A stretch of DNA of 30,871 nucleotides from Collinsella aerofaciens (GCF_028206995.1 NZ_JAQLFL010000018.1:1-30871); one strand, 5' to 3'. Shown: positions 1 to 8,175, counted from the first letter of the stretch. Numbers and translations are program-made. Notes: generated by a model not told the origin, from the sequence alone.

Positions 1-219
1 TTCCCAGCTGGAGGCCCCATGGTTCCAAAGAGCAGGCAGACCGAATCGGTCTCGACTGAGTATCTCCGACAGGCGCGACATTCCATCTTTGGAAAGATGT
101 TTGTTTTGGCCTAACAACAATCATAATGAACTGGGGTCAGAATGACCCTACTTAAGTTTTACGTCCCGCTGGGTTAAGTTTTGACTTGTGCAAAATTTTG
201 ACTCAACGGGCGGCTGCTT
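1..219. other. Left-end noncoding region with repeats before the XRE gene
   Basis: No gene can be defended here. Frame 1 is open from base 1 to a TAA at 112-114 and could be the tail of a truncated upstream gene, but a second frame also stays open to 57-59, so neither is called. A short hairpin (CATCTTT 84-90 with AAAGATG 93-99) followed by a T-rich stretch may be a weak terminator. GGGTC 134-138 pairs with GACCC 144-148. TTAAGTTTT-type repeats lie at 152-162 and 174-185, with a degenerate third copy at 193-202. These are reasonable operator candidates for the regulator that begins at 220. I see no convincing -10 box. Confidence 0.4.
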
Positions 220-591
220 ATGAACACTTACAAGGACGTGACCCGCAGGGAAACGATCGCGGGTCGCGATACCGAATCCGGGGACAAGGAACTCGGGGTC
301 CGTATATGGCGAATCATGCGGAAAAAGGGCATGGACCAGAGTTCGCTCGCCCTCGCCTCGGGAGTGTCGAAAAACATAATCACACGCCTTCTGACGGGGC
401 GCAGGCTGACCTCGTTCACGAATATCGAGAGGATCGCCACGGCGCTCGACGTCTCGCTCGACGAGTTCAGACCGGCCGCGCATCGGCCGCGGAAAGATTG
501 TCAGGCCGCTGCCTTGGCAATCGATACAGATGAGTCCGGCAACTCGGACGAGGATGGCGCCTACGGCGACGCCATCAGCCTGTATAGATAG
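220..591 (+). CDS. XRE-family helix-turn-helix regulator
   Basis: A 123-aa protein with a Cro/C1-type helix-turn-helix at about residues 26-80. The first helix is ELGVRIWRIMRKKGM, followed by QSSLALASGVSKNIITRLLTG and then the usual IERIATALDVSLDEF end of the domain. Such proteins bind DNA as dimers and control mobile-element or local genes. The last 40 residues are acidic and low in complexity. It is followed 11 nt later by a 57-aa ORF, and both end at a strong terminator, so they form a two-gene unit. Repeats at 152-202 may be its own operator. The family is clear; the target genes are inferred. Confidence 0.85.
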   Translation: MNTYKDVTRRETIAGRDTESGDKELGVRIWRIMRKKGMDQSSLALASGVSKNIITRLLTGRRLTSFTNIERIATALDVSLDEFRPAAHRPRKDCQAAALAIDTDESGNSDEDGAYGDAISLYR

Positions 592-602
592 GAAGCGGTT
601 CC

Positions 603-776
603 ATGAAGAAGTATTTCGTGCTGGTCAGCAAGGAAGGCCTGCCATTCATCTCCCTCAGGCGCGAGCCGAAGGACTGCCCACTCGTCGGCATCTGCTCGGA
701 TCTCGTCAGCGCGAAATCGCTGATGAAGGCCTTCTTGGAGTCGAAAGAGCAAGGCGGCTCCGCCAAGCTCACTTAG
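603..776 (+). CDS. 57-aa hypothetical protein, co-transcribed with the XRE regulator
   Basis: A small ORF with a good ribosome binding site (AGGAAG ending about 6 nt before the ATG), 11 nt after the XRE gene and just before a terminator. The protein starts MKKYFVLVSKEG and ends SKEQGGSAKLT, with a short hydrophobic beginning and no recognisable domain. The position, Shine-Dalgarno sequence and terminator support it as a real gene. Its function is unknown; a role as partner or modulator of the regulator is only a guess. Confidence 0.6.
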   Translation: MKKYFVLVSKEGLPFISLRREPKDCPLVGICSDLVSAKSLMKAFLESKEQGGSAKLT

Positions 777-803
777 AGCGATTTCCCATACATATCTATG
801 TTT

Positions 804-835
804 AACGGCTGGCCGATACGGTCAGCCGTTTTTAT
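804..835 (+). terminator. Rho-independent terminator of the XRE operon
   Basis: The arms AACGGCTG (804-811) and CAGCCGTT (823-830) can extend through GCC/GGT and are followed by a T run at 829-834. The site lies 28 nt after the 57-aa gene. Confidence 0.85.
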
Positions 836-1019
836 TTAGCCGAAATCAACCGCAAATGAATACAGGACTTCGTCTCGAATATCCAAAATCCACCGGGGTA
901 ACGCAAATGTGATTGCCGCTGCGGCACGACATTATCTTCCGCTTGACGGAGTCCGATTATGTTCGCCGAGGGAGCGCGCCCCTCACCTTTTGTCGTTCTC
1001 AACTGAGAGGATTCATCCA
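836..1019 (+). promoter_or_regulatory. Upstream region of the Tad operon with a 13-bp palindrome
   Basis: This gap between the XRE terminator and the first pilin must carry the pilus promoter, but no convincing -35/-10 pair is visible. It holds a perfect palindrome, TGCCGC-T-GCGGCA, at 914-926. The same 13-mer occurs once more, at 16266-16278, upstream of the membrane protein/exported protein operon. A candidate operator for a common regulator. A clear Shine-Dalgarno sequence (GAGAGG) precedes the ATG at 1020. Confidence 0.5.
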
Positions 1020-1295
1020 ATGGATTTCGTCAACTCCGCCTGCGCCCATGCCGTGGTCGCCAAGAACCAGCTCAAGAACAAGCTCGTGCGTGACTTCCGC
1101 GCCGCCCGTGCCGGCGAGCTTTCCGGCCAGGGCCTCATCGAGTACGTCCTGATCATCGCCGTCATCTCGCTCGTCGTCGTCTTCGCCGGCCCCGCCGTCG
1201 CAGGCGCCATCCGCAACCAGTTCGCGAAGATTACCAACACCCTGAACACCGGCACCGGTACCGGTTTCGGCGCCGTCGTCACCCCCGGTCACTAG
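1020..1295 (+). CDS. flp: Flp-type pilin, copy 1
   Basis: A 91-aa Flp/Tad type IVb pilin precursor. It has a charged leader, then the cleavage region GELSG/QGLIEYVLIIAVIS: glycine at -1, glutamate at +5 and tyrosine at +6 of the mature protein, followed by a hydrophobic helix of about 20 residues, as expected for TadV-type processing. The ATG at 1020 was chosen because GAGAGG lies just upstream and the protein matches the second copy from its first residue. The C-terminal end (NTLNTGTGTGFGAVVTPGH) is Gly/Thr-rich and differs from copy 2. It is the first gene of the Tad operon and presumably the major subunit or one of two subunits. Confidence 0.9.
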   Translation: MDFVNSACAHAVVAKNQLKNKLVRDFRAARAGELSGQGLIEYVLIIAVISLVVVFAGPAVAGAIRNQFAKITNTLNTGTGTGFGAVVTPGH

Positions 1296-1549
1296 TCCTC
1301 GGTCTTTCATCAGTTCCATCAAATCTTACAGAAGGGATTTCACCAATGGATTTCGTCAACTCCGCCTGCGCCCACGCCGTGGTCGCCAAGAACCAGCTCA
1401 AGAACAAGCTCGTGCGTGACTTCCGCGCCGCCCGTGCCGGCGAGCTTTCCGGCCAGGGCCTCATCGAGTACGTCCTGATCATCGCCGTCATCTCGCTCGT
1501 CGTCGTCTTCGCCGGCCCCGCCGTCGCAGGCGCCATCCGCAACCAGTTC
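1020..1549 (+). repeat. Tandem direct repeat of the pilin gene (204 bp, two copies)
   Basis: Bases 1020-1223 and 1346-1549 match with a single synonymous difference that I can see (cat/cac in the ninth codon). Divergence begins abruptly after the CGCAACCAGTTC codons. This is a recent duplication, or older copies kept alike by gene conversion. Confidence 0.9.
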
Positions 1550-1603
1550 AACAAGATCGCCACCACGCTCTCCACCGGCACCTCCACCGGCTTCGGTGCC
1601 TAG
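1346..1603 (+). CDS. flp: Flp-type pilin, copy 2
   Basis: An 85-aa pilin precursor identical to copy 1 through residue 68, including the leader, the G/QGLIEY processing site and the hydrophobic helix. It differs only in the mature C-terminus (NKIATTLSTGTSTGFGA). Its Shine-Dalgarno sequence (AGAAGGGA) precedes the ATG. A strong terminator immediately follows, so the two pilins can be made in excess over the assembly genes downstream. The surface-exposed C-terminus is the only variable part, which suggests alternative or mixed subunits. Confidence 0.9.
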   Translation: MDFVNSACAHAVVAKNQLKNKLVRDFRAARAGELSGQGLIEYVLIIAVISLVVVFAGPAVAGAIRNQFNKIATTLSTGTSTGFGA

Positions 1604-1625
1604 TAGCCCAGCTGCTTGCTTTTTC

Positions 1626-1666
1626 GGCACCGTCCGTTTCCCAAGACGGATGGTGCCTTTTCTTTT
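1626..1666 (+). terminator. Terminator/attenuator after the pilin genes
   Basis: GGCACCGTCCGT (1626-1637) pairs with ACGGATGGTGCC (1646-1657) with one mismatch, followed by a T-rich run at 1658-1666. The assembly genes start 26 nt later without an obvious new promoter, so partial readthrough is the likely arrangement. Confidence 0.85.
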
Positions 1667-1692
1667 AACCAGAGACTGACAGGAGACACCCG

Positions 1693-2505
1693 ATGACCGT
1701 GATCAATGGAGTAATTGGAGGTATCGGAGCGGCGATAATCCTCACCGGGGCCATCTTCTCCCTCGCGGCGAAGAATAAGGACTCAGAGAAGGTAGACGTC
1801 GAGCAAATCCATGCCATCGATAGCGGCCTCGGCGCCGATCCCGAGTGGGTCGACGAGATCCGCGATGGGGCATTCAAGGGCCTCGTCTGCCCTTCCGTCG
1901 CCCGTGCGGCCAGTACGGCCTGCGGCTTTTCCGAAGGCGATCTCGCCGCCATCGAGAAATCCTATAAGTTCTGGGGCGGCCGTGAAGACGGCCGTCTCGG
2001 TTCGGGTTGCTCGGATTGGCTTCTCGGGGGCTGCCTGGCGGTCGGCATCGCCGCGGGTGCGGCGGCAGGCGTGCTGAAGGAGCCCATCTTCGGCCTTTGG
2101 GTCGCGACGTTCATCGACATCTGCGTGAACGATTTCCGATTCCGGCGTATCGACCTCTACTCGATCGCCTCCCTGGCCCTTTTCGGTCTTCTCATGGGTG
2201 GCGGTGCGGATATCCCGCAAAAGCTCGCCCAGGGGCTGGGTCTCAGCACGGTCCTGTACCTCGCCGCATTCATGGCGGAAAGGGCCTGCGGAAAAGAGGC
2301 GTTCGGGCTGGGCGATGTCCTTTTGCTCGGCGCGGTCGGAGCGTCGGCCGCGGGAAGTAGCACCTCCCTCTCCGCGGCGTGCCTGGTCTTGCTCGCCGAG
2401 TGCTCGGTCACGCTCGCCGTACTCAAGATCAGGAAATCGGATACGGCCCTGCCCTTCGCGCCCCTCGCCTTCCTGCCAGCCCTCGCGTTCGTCTTGGTTG
2501 CGTGA
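1693..2505 (+). CDS. tadV: Prepilin peptidase (TadV/CpaA-like, A24 family) with a long N-terminal extension
   Basis: A 270-aa membrane aspartyl protease expected to cleave Flp and pseudopilin leaders at the inner face of the membrane. The two catalytic aspartates are visible: D147 in NDFRFRRID and D208 in the GLGDV motif. Several hydrophobic segments fill residues 105-270. TadV proteins are usually about 150-170 residues. This one carries roughly 100 extra residues at the N-terminus: a first membrane helix (residues 5-25), then a charged and Cys-containing soluble stretch of unknown role. The start has a good Shine-Dalgarno sequence (CAGGAGA). The next gene starts 4 nt after its stop. Confidence 0.85.
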   Translation: MTVINGVIGGIGAAIILTGAIFSLAAKNKDSEKVDVEQIHAIDSGLGADPEWVDEIRDGAFKGLVCPSVARAASTACGFSEGDLAAIEKSYKFWGGREDGRLGSGCSDWLLGGCLAVGIAAGAAAGVLKEPIFGLWVATFIDICVNDFRFRRIDLYSIASLALFGLLMGGGADIPQKLAQGLGLSTVLYLAAFMAERACGKEAFGLGDVLLLGAVGASAAGSSTSLSAACLVLLAECSVTLAVLKIRKSDTALPFAPLAFLPALAFVLVA

Positions 2506-2509
2506 TGTC

Positions 2510-2986
2510 ATGAAACGAATTGCAAATAACGGAAGGGTGCGCGGTCAGTCGCTCGTCGAGTTCGTCCTGTCTGCCCCGCTGCTCATCATCATGCTGTTCG
2601 CCCTGCTCGACGGCTCGGCCTACTACCGCAGCGCCATGTGCGTGCGGACGGCGGCGACCGAGGCGGCCACGTTCTACACGAAGCGACCCGATGCCGGCGA
2701 TGCCGACGTCAAGGCCCATGTACTCGAGTGCGTCAAGGGGACCGAAGGCGTCGAGTTCTCGTTCAGTGCCGAGGACGCAGGCACCACGGAGAGTGACTAT
2801 ACGATGCACGTCAAGCAGTCAGGTGGCTGGAAAACGGCCGATACGAAAACCGTCACGAAAAGCAAGGCGTTTACCTGCAAGAAAACCATCAAGACCTTCC
2901 TGCCCTCGCTTTTCGGCGAGGGGAACACGGCCACGGCCACCGCGACCGTGGTAGGCAGCGCCTCGGAAGAAGGTGTACTGCGATGA
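2510..2986 (+). CDS. tadE: TadE-like pseudopilin (first)
   Basis: A 158-aa protein with the TadE signature RGQSLVEFVLSAPLLIIMLFALLDGS near the N-terminus (residues 13-38): a short basic leader, GQS-x-VEF and one membrane helix, followed by an extracytoplasmic domain with three cysteines. TadE proteins are minor pseudopilins needed for pilus assembly. It starts 4 nt after the peptidase stop and shares ATGA with the next gene, so translation is coupled. It lacks a Shine-Dalgarno sequence of its own, which fits coupling. Confidence 0.85.
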   Translation: MKRIANNGRVRGQSLVEFVLSAPLLIIMLFALLDGSAYYRSAMCVRTAATEAATFYTKRPDAGDADVKAHVLECVKGTEGVEFSFSAEDAGTTESDYTMHVKQSGGWKTADTKTVTKSKAFTCKKTIKTFLPSLFGEGNTATATATVVGSASEEGVLR

Positions 2987-3459
2987 GATTCCGCGCTCCC
3001 AGCGGGCAGACGACCGTGGAGTTCGCCTTCGCCGGCATCTGGCTCATCCTGCTGATGATGGCCGTGCTGTGCTTCGGCCTCATCACCTTCCAGAAATCGT
3101 CTTTCGACTACCAGGTGTCGCATATGGCGGACGAGCTTCCCAGCGGTTGGGAAAGCATGGATGCCAAGCAGGTCGTCAAGAGCTGCGTTGCGGCCGCCTC
3201 GGGGCTTTCCGAAGACGATATCGAGGTCAACTCCGCCGAAATCCACCTCGAGGACATGAGCAGCACCGATCGCGGCAACAGCACGGCAGTCCAGCTCGGC
3301 AGCGAGCTGAAGACGACGACGGCCTCCTACCTGGATATCTCCGCCGATATCACCGTTCGCCTCGGTCGGGGCATCGGACTTGCGGGCAACGGGGGCATCC
3401 CCTACCGCCGGTCCGTCAAACAGAGCTTCACCGTCGAGCGGCGCTGGGAGGTGGCATAG
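2983..3459 (+). CDS. TadE-like pseudopilin (second)
   Basis: A 158-aa protein starting MRFRAPSGQTTVEFAFAGIW, i.e. the GQ-T-x-VEF TadE/G signature, then one membrane helix (about residues 15-36) and a soluble outer domain. It overlaps the previous gene by 4 nt (ATGA) and abuts the next with no gap. It is probably a partner of the first TadE in a heteromeric minor-pilin complex. Confidence 0.85.
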   Translation: MRFRAPSGQTTVEFAFAGIWLILLMMAVLCFGLITFQKSSFDYQVSHMADELPSGWESMDAKQVVKSCVAAASGLSEDDIEVNSAEIHLEDMSSTDRGNSTAVQLGSELKTTTASYLDISADITVRLGRGIGLAGNGGIPYRRSVKQSFTVERRWEVA

Positions 3460-4071
3460 ATGAAGCGATTCGCCAAGGGAGCCTCGCGCGGGCAGGCACT
3501 CGTGATGTTCGTCCTCGTGGCCGCGGCGCTTGTCATGGTCTTGGGCTTGGCAATCGACGCATCGGGCGGCTGGTGGAAATCCCAGCGCCAAAACGATGCG
3601 ATCGAGATCGCCAAGGAGGCGGCGCTCTCGCGCAGCAACGAGATCAAGTTCGATGCCACCGACTCGACCCGCGCCCTCGATGAGGTCATTTACTCGTCCC
3701 TGAAGCAGAACCTCAGCGAGCTTAAGGGCTCCGAGGTCTCCGTGACCTCATGGGAAGTACCCGAGTCAGAGTCCGGCAGCATGAACAGGCTCATCGGAGT
3801 CGAGGTCTCGGTCACCGGAACGTACAAGTGCGTTTTCGCCCAGACATTCGGCTTCGGCTCGATTCCCATCAAGAACACCATCACGTTCACCATCAACCCC
3901 TATTCGTCTACCGAGGTCTGGCGGCAAAACACGTCCGGTCACGGTTGCCGTCTGACCAAAGCGGCGGACAAGGCCATCGGCCAGGAAACCTATACGGCGC
4001 TCAGCGCGACCTCGGATATCTCCGATGCGCTGCATGCGGCCATCGAAAAAGGACTTGCGGAACTCTCATGA
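3460..4071 (+). CDS. tadG: TadG-like pseudopilin
   Basis: A 203-aa protein with the N-terminal signature RGQALVMFVLVAAALVMVLGLAIDAS (GQ-A-V, a single helix, then the D at its outer end), as seen in short TadG/TadE-like proteins. The outer domain of about 160 residues has no recognised fold. The VEF glutamate is replaced (VMF), which is common in TadG. It is the third pseudopilin in a row, with no gap to the previous gene. Confidence 0.8.
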   Translation: MKRFAKGASRGQALVMFVLVAAALVMVLGLAIDASGGWWKSQRQNDAIEIAKEAALSRSNEIKFDATDSTRALDEVIYSSLKQNLSELKGSEVSVTSWEVPESESGSMNRLIGVEVSVTGTYKCVFAQTFGFGSIPIKNTITFTINPYSSTEVWRQNTSGHGCRLTKAADKAIGQETYTALSATSDISDALHAAIEKGLAELS

Positions 4072-4125
4072 GTGCCGGAGCCATAAGCGATGAGACAGGC
4101 GCTCACGGCGCCGGAAAGGAACACC

Positions 4126-5013
4126 ATGTTCAACAAGAAGGATAAGGACCCCGCCGAGCTTCCCTTGGACGGCGAGAAGAACAAGAAGAAGGGATTTACC
4201 CTCTTCGGCGGCAAGAAGGAGAAAGACCCCTCCTCTAAAATCGTGACCCCCGAGAAGCGCCGTCGCCAGCTCTCGTGGCTCTGCGGCGCTTGCGCTGCGG
4301 TCGCAGTCGGCTCGCTCGCCTTCGCGGCAGTGGAGTTCACCGTCGCGCAGGACACGGTCGCCAAGAGCCAGGCCGATATGATCGAAATCGTCGTCCCCAA
4401 GGAGACCATCAAGGCGGGAACCCCCATCACCGCCGACATGCTCGAGGAGACCCAGGTGCCAAAGCGCTACACCCCCTCGGATGCGGCCGATGCGTCGAAC
4501 AAGTCCGATTTGATCGGCAAGGCCCCGGTCGGCAGCCTGACGAAGGGCGTCCCCATCTCCATGAGCACCGTCCAGGGTTCCTCCAACCCGTCATCCATCT
4601 CGCTCGCCCTCGCCTCGGGCCACGTGGCGCGAACCTTCTCGCTCGACGCCGCGGCCAGCATGTCCCCGCTGCTCAAGCCGGGCGACTACGTCACCGTGAC
4701 CGCGACCTTCAAGGCCGGTAACGGCAGCACGCAGCAGACCGTCGCCTACCAGAACGTCAAGGTGCTCGCCACCGACGCCACGCTTCAGAGCTCGGACGGC
4801 TCCTCCCAGAGCGCGGGCTACTCCACCGTCACGCTCGAGCTGACCCCCGAGCAGCTTTCCGAAATCGGCTCGGCCGATTCGATCAGCCTCGCCGCGCAGC
4901 CGCTCAGCGAGAACCCCAAGGACGATTCCGACGCGGATGCCCTCGATGCGCATAGCGATAACGCCTCCGATACCAAGGACGCCGAGGCGGACGCCGCCGC
5001 GACCGAGGAGTAG
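4126..5013 (+). CDS. cpaB: CpaB/RcpC-like Tad assembly protein with SAF domain
   Basis: A 295-aa membrane-anchored protein. A lysine-rich cytoplasmic N-terminus is followed by a helix near residues 48-70 (WLCGACAAVAVGSLAFAAVEF). A SAF-like domain follows (EIVVPKETIKAGTPITADML, then GKAPVGSLTKGVPIS), and then an RcpC-type region (LLKPGDYVTVTATF). The acidic tail is rich in D, A and S. The ATG at 4126 was chosen over the one at 4090 because GGAAAGGA precedes it. In Gram-negative Tad systems CpaB supports the outer-membrane secretin. No secretin is present here, so its partner must be different. Confidence 0.85.
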   Translation: MFNKKDKDPAELPLDGEKNKKKGFTLFGGKKEKDPSSKIVTPEKRRRQLSWLCGACAAVAVGSLAFAAVEFTVAQDTVAKSQADMIEIVVPKETIKAGTPITADMLEETQVPKRYTPSDAADASNKSDLIGKAPVGSLTKGVPISMSTVQGSSNPSSISLALASGHVARTFSLDAAASMSPLLKPGDYVTVTATFKAGNGSTQQTVAYQNVKVLATDATLQSSDGSSQSAGYSTVTLELTPEQLSEIGSADSISLAAQPLSENPKDDSDADALDAHSDNASDTKDAEADAAATEE

Positions 5014-5015
5014 CC

Positions 5016-6329
5016 ATGCTTGATAAAATGTATGACAATGCGGTCGCCGAGGTGATGACGCGATGCGCCAACGACCTGCAGAACCAAGTTGCCCTCGTCG
5101 GAGAGGTGTCCGACGGCATCGAGCGCCTGCGCGACCGAGCCTTCGCATACGTCAACCGCTCGCCCGCCTTCGAGGGGGCCAGCGAGGACGTGATGCGCCA
5201 GGCGGCCAAATTCGTCGTGGACGACCTGTTCCAGCTCGGCCCCATCGAGGAGCTGCTCTGGGACCCCGAGGTCTCCGAAATCATGGTCAACTCCCCCGAC
5301 CAGGTCATGGTCGAGCGCCGCGGCAAGATCACGCTCTCGGACGTGCATTTCTTCGATGAGGAGCATGTCCAGAGGACTATCGCCCGCATCGTCTCCTCGG
5401 ACGGTCGCAGGTGCGACAACCAGAGCCCGCTTTGCGACTGCACGCTGCACCGCGCCGGCGCCCCGTTCGACGGCAGCCGCGTCAACGCTGTGGCCTTCGG
5501 CATCGCGAAGCACTGGACGCTCGACATCCGCAAGTTCCGCAACGACGCCCTCACGCCCGAATCCCTCATTGCCAACGGATCCATGGACGAGAACATGGCT
5601 GACTTCCTGCAGGCGCTCGTCCTCGCACGCATGAACATCGTCATCGAGGGTGGCACGGGCTCGGGCAAGACCACCCTGCTCAACGCCCTGTCCAACTACA
5701 TCCCCGACGGCCAGCGCATCATCACGGTCGAGGACACGGCCGAGCTCAACCTCGCCAAGAGTCACGTCCTGTCGCTGCAGTCTCGTCCCGCCAACAACGA
5801 GGGTAAGGGCGAGATCACGCTCCGGCAGCTCGTCATCAACACGCTGCGCCAGCGACCCGACCGCATCGTCGTCGGCGAGTGCCGAGGCCCGGAGGCGTTC
5901 GACATGCTCCAGGCCATGAACTCCGGCCACGACGGCTCGCTCACGACCACGCACGCGAACAACCCGCGTGCCGCACTCGACCGCCTGCAGAACCTCGTGC
6001 AGATGAGCCGTGCAGGTGCGAACATGCCTCCCGATGCCATCATGAAGATCATCACCGAGGCCGTCGACTTCGTCGTCGAGATCAAGCGCCTTCCGGACGG
6101 AAGCCGCCGAGTCAACAACATCTGCGAGGTCTGCGGTATGCAGGGCAACGTCCCGACCATCGGATCCATCATGAAGTTCCAGAAGACCGGTGTCGACGGC
6201 AACGGGCGAATCAAGGGCGAGTTCCGTCCGACCGGCTCGCGCATCGTCTCCGAGGAGCATAAGGAGCGCTTCTATTCCAACGGAATCGACATCAAGCCCG
6301 AATGGTTCGACAACGGAGGGTTGTGGTAG
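5016..6329 (+). CDS. tadA: Tad secretion ATPase TadA/CpaF
   Basis: A 437-aa hexameric secretion ATPase of the VirB11/CpaF family that powers Flp pilus extension (and probably retraction). The Walker A motif GGTGSGKTTLLNAL is at about residues 211-224. The Walker B region RPDRIVVGECRGPEAFDML lies near residue 280, followed by the family's HDGSLTTTHANNPRAALDRL block. Length is typical. It starts 2 nt after cpaB and overlaps in function with the TadB and TadC platform proteins directly downstream. Confidence 0.95.
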   Translation: MLDKMYDNAVAEVMTRCANDLQNQVALVGEVSDGIERLRDRAFAYVNRSPAFEGASEDVMRQAAKFVVDDLFQLGPIEELLWDPEVSEIMVNSPDQVMVERRGKITLSDVHFFDEEHVQRTIARIVSSDGRRCDNQSPLCDCTLHRAGAPFDGSRVNAVAFGIAKHWTLDIRKFRNDALTPESLIANGSMDENMADFLQALVLARMNIVIEGGTGSGKTTLLNALSNYIPDGQRIITVEDTAELNLAKSHVLSLQSRPANNEGKGEITLRQLVINTLRQRPDRIVVGECRGPEAFDMLQAMNSGHDGSLTTTHANNPRAALDRLQNLVQMSRAGANMPPDAIMKIITEAVDFVVEIKRLPDGSRRVNNICEVCGMQGNVPTIGSIMKFQKTGVDGNGRIKGEFRPTGSRIVSEEHKERFYSNGIDIKPEWFDNGGLW

Positions 6330-6331
6330 AC

Positions 6332-7261
6332 ATGGACCAGACGGTCGTCACCTATTTCTTCTACGGCGTCACCTACGCCCTCATCATCGCCGTGCTGACG
6401 CTTTGCGTCATGGCGCTGCTCGTCTCAAGGCAGCTGCGCGTCCTCTCCGAGCGCCGCGATATCTATAACGAGGACGAAGAGGGTTCAAAGAAGAAATCTA
6501 TCAGTATCCTCGCCGACCTTCGCGAGGTCGCCCGCAAACATATCGAGGGCAGCGGAATCAAGCTGTCCCTGAACGAGTTCATGAGCATCTGGGCGGCATG
6601 CACGGCGGTACCTCCGTTGTTCGGTATCGTCATGGGAATGGACGCCCTCGTCGTCATGCTTCTCGCCGCCCTGGGTGCCTTCATCCCGCTATTCACCCTG
6701 TCATTCAGGAAGAAGCACAGCGAGAAGCGCTTCGAGGAGCTGCTGGGGCAGACCATGCCGCTGATTTCCGCCAACCTGCGCGGCGGCGCGATGCTCTCAC
6801 AGGCCATCCGCCCCGTCGCGGAGAACATGGACGAACCCATCAAGGGAGAGTTCGAGCGGCTCCGCCGTGACATGGACCGCGGCATGCCCATCGACAAGGC
6901 GCTTGACAAGATGGCGGAGCGCAACAACTCCTCAGACCTCAAGCTGTTCGCCTCGGCGGTTCGCGCCCAGATGCGCACGGGCGGCTCTCTGGCCGACATC
7001 GTGGACTCGGTTGGAAACACCATCCAGCAGCGCTGCGAGCTGCGCCAGATGGTGCGCTCACGCACCTCGCAGGCCCGTTTCACGGCCATCCTCATGGTCT
7101 GCGTGCCGCCCGCGCTTGGTCTCGTCTTTTATGTCGGCAACGACATGTACCGCGAGTTCTATTCGAGCGCCATGGGCCTCGTCGTCATCGGCATCTGCGC
7201 CCTGCTCGAGATCCTCGGCTACTTCATCGCCAACAAGATGCTCGACATCAAGACCGACTAG
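6332..7261 (+). CDS. tadB: Tad platform protein TadB
   Basis: A 309-aa polytopic membrane protein with a T2SSF-type cytoplasmic domain in the middle (about residues 130-245, containing RFEELLGQTMPLISANLRGG and DKMAERNNSSDLKLFASAVRAQMRTGGSLADI across two stretches), flanked by membrane helices. The ATG at 6332 was preferred to the one at 6302, which lies inside tadA, because GGAGGG at 6315-6320 precedes it. It forms the inner-membrane platform with TadC. Confidence 0.9.
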   Translation: MDQTVVTYFFYGVTYALIIAVLTLCVMALLVSRQLRVLSERRDIYNEDEEGSKKKSISILADLREVARKHIEGSGIKLSLNEFMSIWAACTAVPPLFGIVMGMDALVVMLLAALGAFIPLFTLSFRKKHSEKRFEELLGQTMPLISANLRGGAMLSQAIRPVAENMDEPIKGEFERLRRDMDRGMPIDKALDKMAERNNSSDLKLFASAVRAQMRTGGSLADIVDSVGNTIQQRCELRQMVRSRTSQARFTAILMVCVPPALGLVFYVGNDMYREFYSSAMGLVVIGICALLEILGYFIANKMLDIKTD

Positions 7262-7272
7262 GAGTGATATTC

Positions 7273-8160
7273 ATGATCGTCGACGGAACAACTATCGGCC
7301 TCATCGGCGCCGGCTCCCTTGCGGCGGGCCTGGGCACCACGCTCGCGGTGCAGAGGAAATTCGACATCGAAGTGCGCAATGTCAACCAGAAGACGCTCAA
7401 GCAGCGCAGCGAGGAGATGCAGGAGCGCTTCAAGTTCGGCCAGCCGTTCCAGGGTTCGGCGCTTTTCGGCTCCATGTCCCGTGAGCAGGAGGAGCGCCAG
7501 CGTGAGGCCATCAAACGCTCCGGTCTCAAGATTTCAGCGCTCATGTTCTGGGCCTCGAAAATCATCTGCGTCGCCGTGGGCATCATGGTCGGCATTCTCA
7601 TCGGTACCAAACTGACGGGGCTTGCCACCGTCGCGGCGGCGGGACTCGGCGGCATGGTCGGCTATATCCTGCCGGAGCTGTACCTGCTCCAGAAGCGCCG
7701 CGAATGGCGCAACAACATCGAGCGCGAGCTGCCCAATGCCCTCGACCTGATGTCCATCTCGATGGCGGCAGGCTCCACGTTTGATGACGCGGTGCGCACG
7801 GTGGCAGAGAACTCCGAGGGGGCGCTCGCCGAGGGCTTCCGCGACGTTCTCGCCAACGCCCGCTTCATGGATATCACCGATGCCCTGAAGCAATTCGCCG
7901 ACAACGCGGGAGTCCAGCCCCTCACCATCTTCGTCGCCTCGCTCATCCAGGCACGCCAGACCGGCGCCCAGTTCGTCGAGGTCCTCGAGAACCAGGCGCA
8001 GACGGTGCGCACGTACCGCCGGCAGAAGCTGGAGGAGGAGATCAACAAGATCGGCACCAAGATGCTCATCCCGATCATCTTCCTGATCTTCCCCGCACTG
8101 TTCGGCGTGCTTCTGTCGCCTGCCGCAATGTCGGCCATCCAGGCTATGGGCAGCCTGTAG
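7273..8160 (+). CDS. tadC: Tad platform protein TadC
   Basis: A 295-aa membrane protein of the TadC type. It has an N-terminal helix, a helix pair near residues 90-130, then a T2SSF-like domain (ELPNALDLMSISMAAGSTFDDAVRTVAEN is split by the P-N-A-L-D motif typical of TadC), and C-terminal helices (IIFLIFPALFGVLLSPAA). The ATG at 7273 fits TAGGAGTG about 9 nt upstream better than the GTG at 7264. Both T2SSF proteins are needed for pilus assembly. Confidence 0.9.
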   Translation: MIVDGTTIGLIGAGSLAAGLGTTLAVQRKFDIEVRNVNQKTLKQRSEEMQERFKFGQPFQGSALFGSMSREQEERQREAIKRSGLKISALMFWASKIICVAVGIMVGILIGTKLTGLATVAAAGLGGMVGYILPELYLLQKRREWRNNIERELPNALDLMSISMAAGSTFDDAVRTVAENSEGALAEGFRDVLANARFMDITDALKQFADNAGVQPLTIFVASLIQARQTGAQFVEVLENQAQTVRTYRRQKLEEEINKIGTKMLIPIIFLIFPALFGVLLSPAAMSAIQAMGSL

Positions 8161-8175
8161 GGAAAGGAGCCCTAA

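Noticed and set aside
4818..6260. 480-codon minus-strand open frame opposite cpaB and tadA
   Set aside because: The plus-strand TadA ATPase with Walker motifs is certain. The minus frame is Asp/Val/Leu/Arg-rich, as expected for a shadow of a GC-rich gene.
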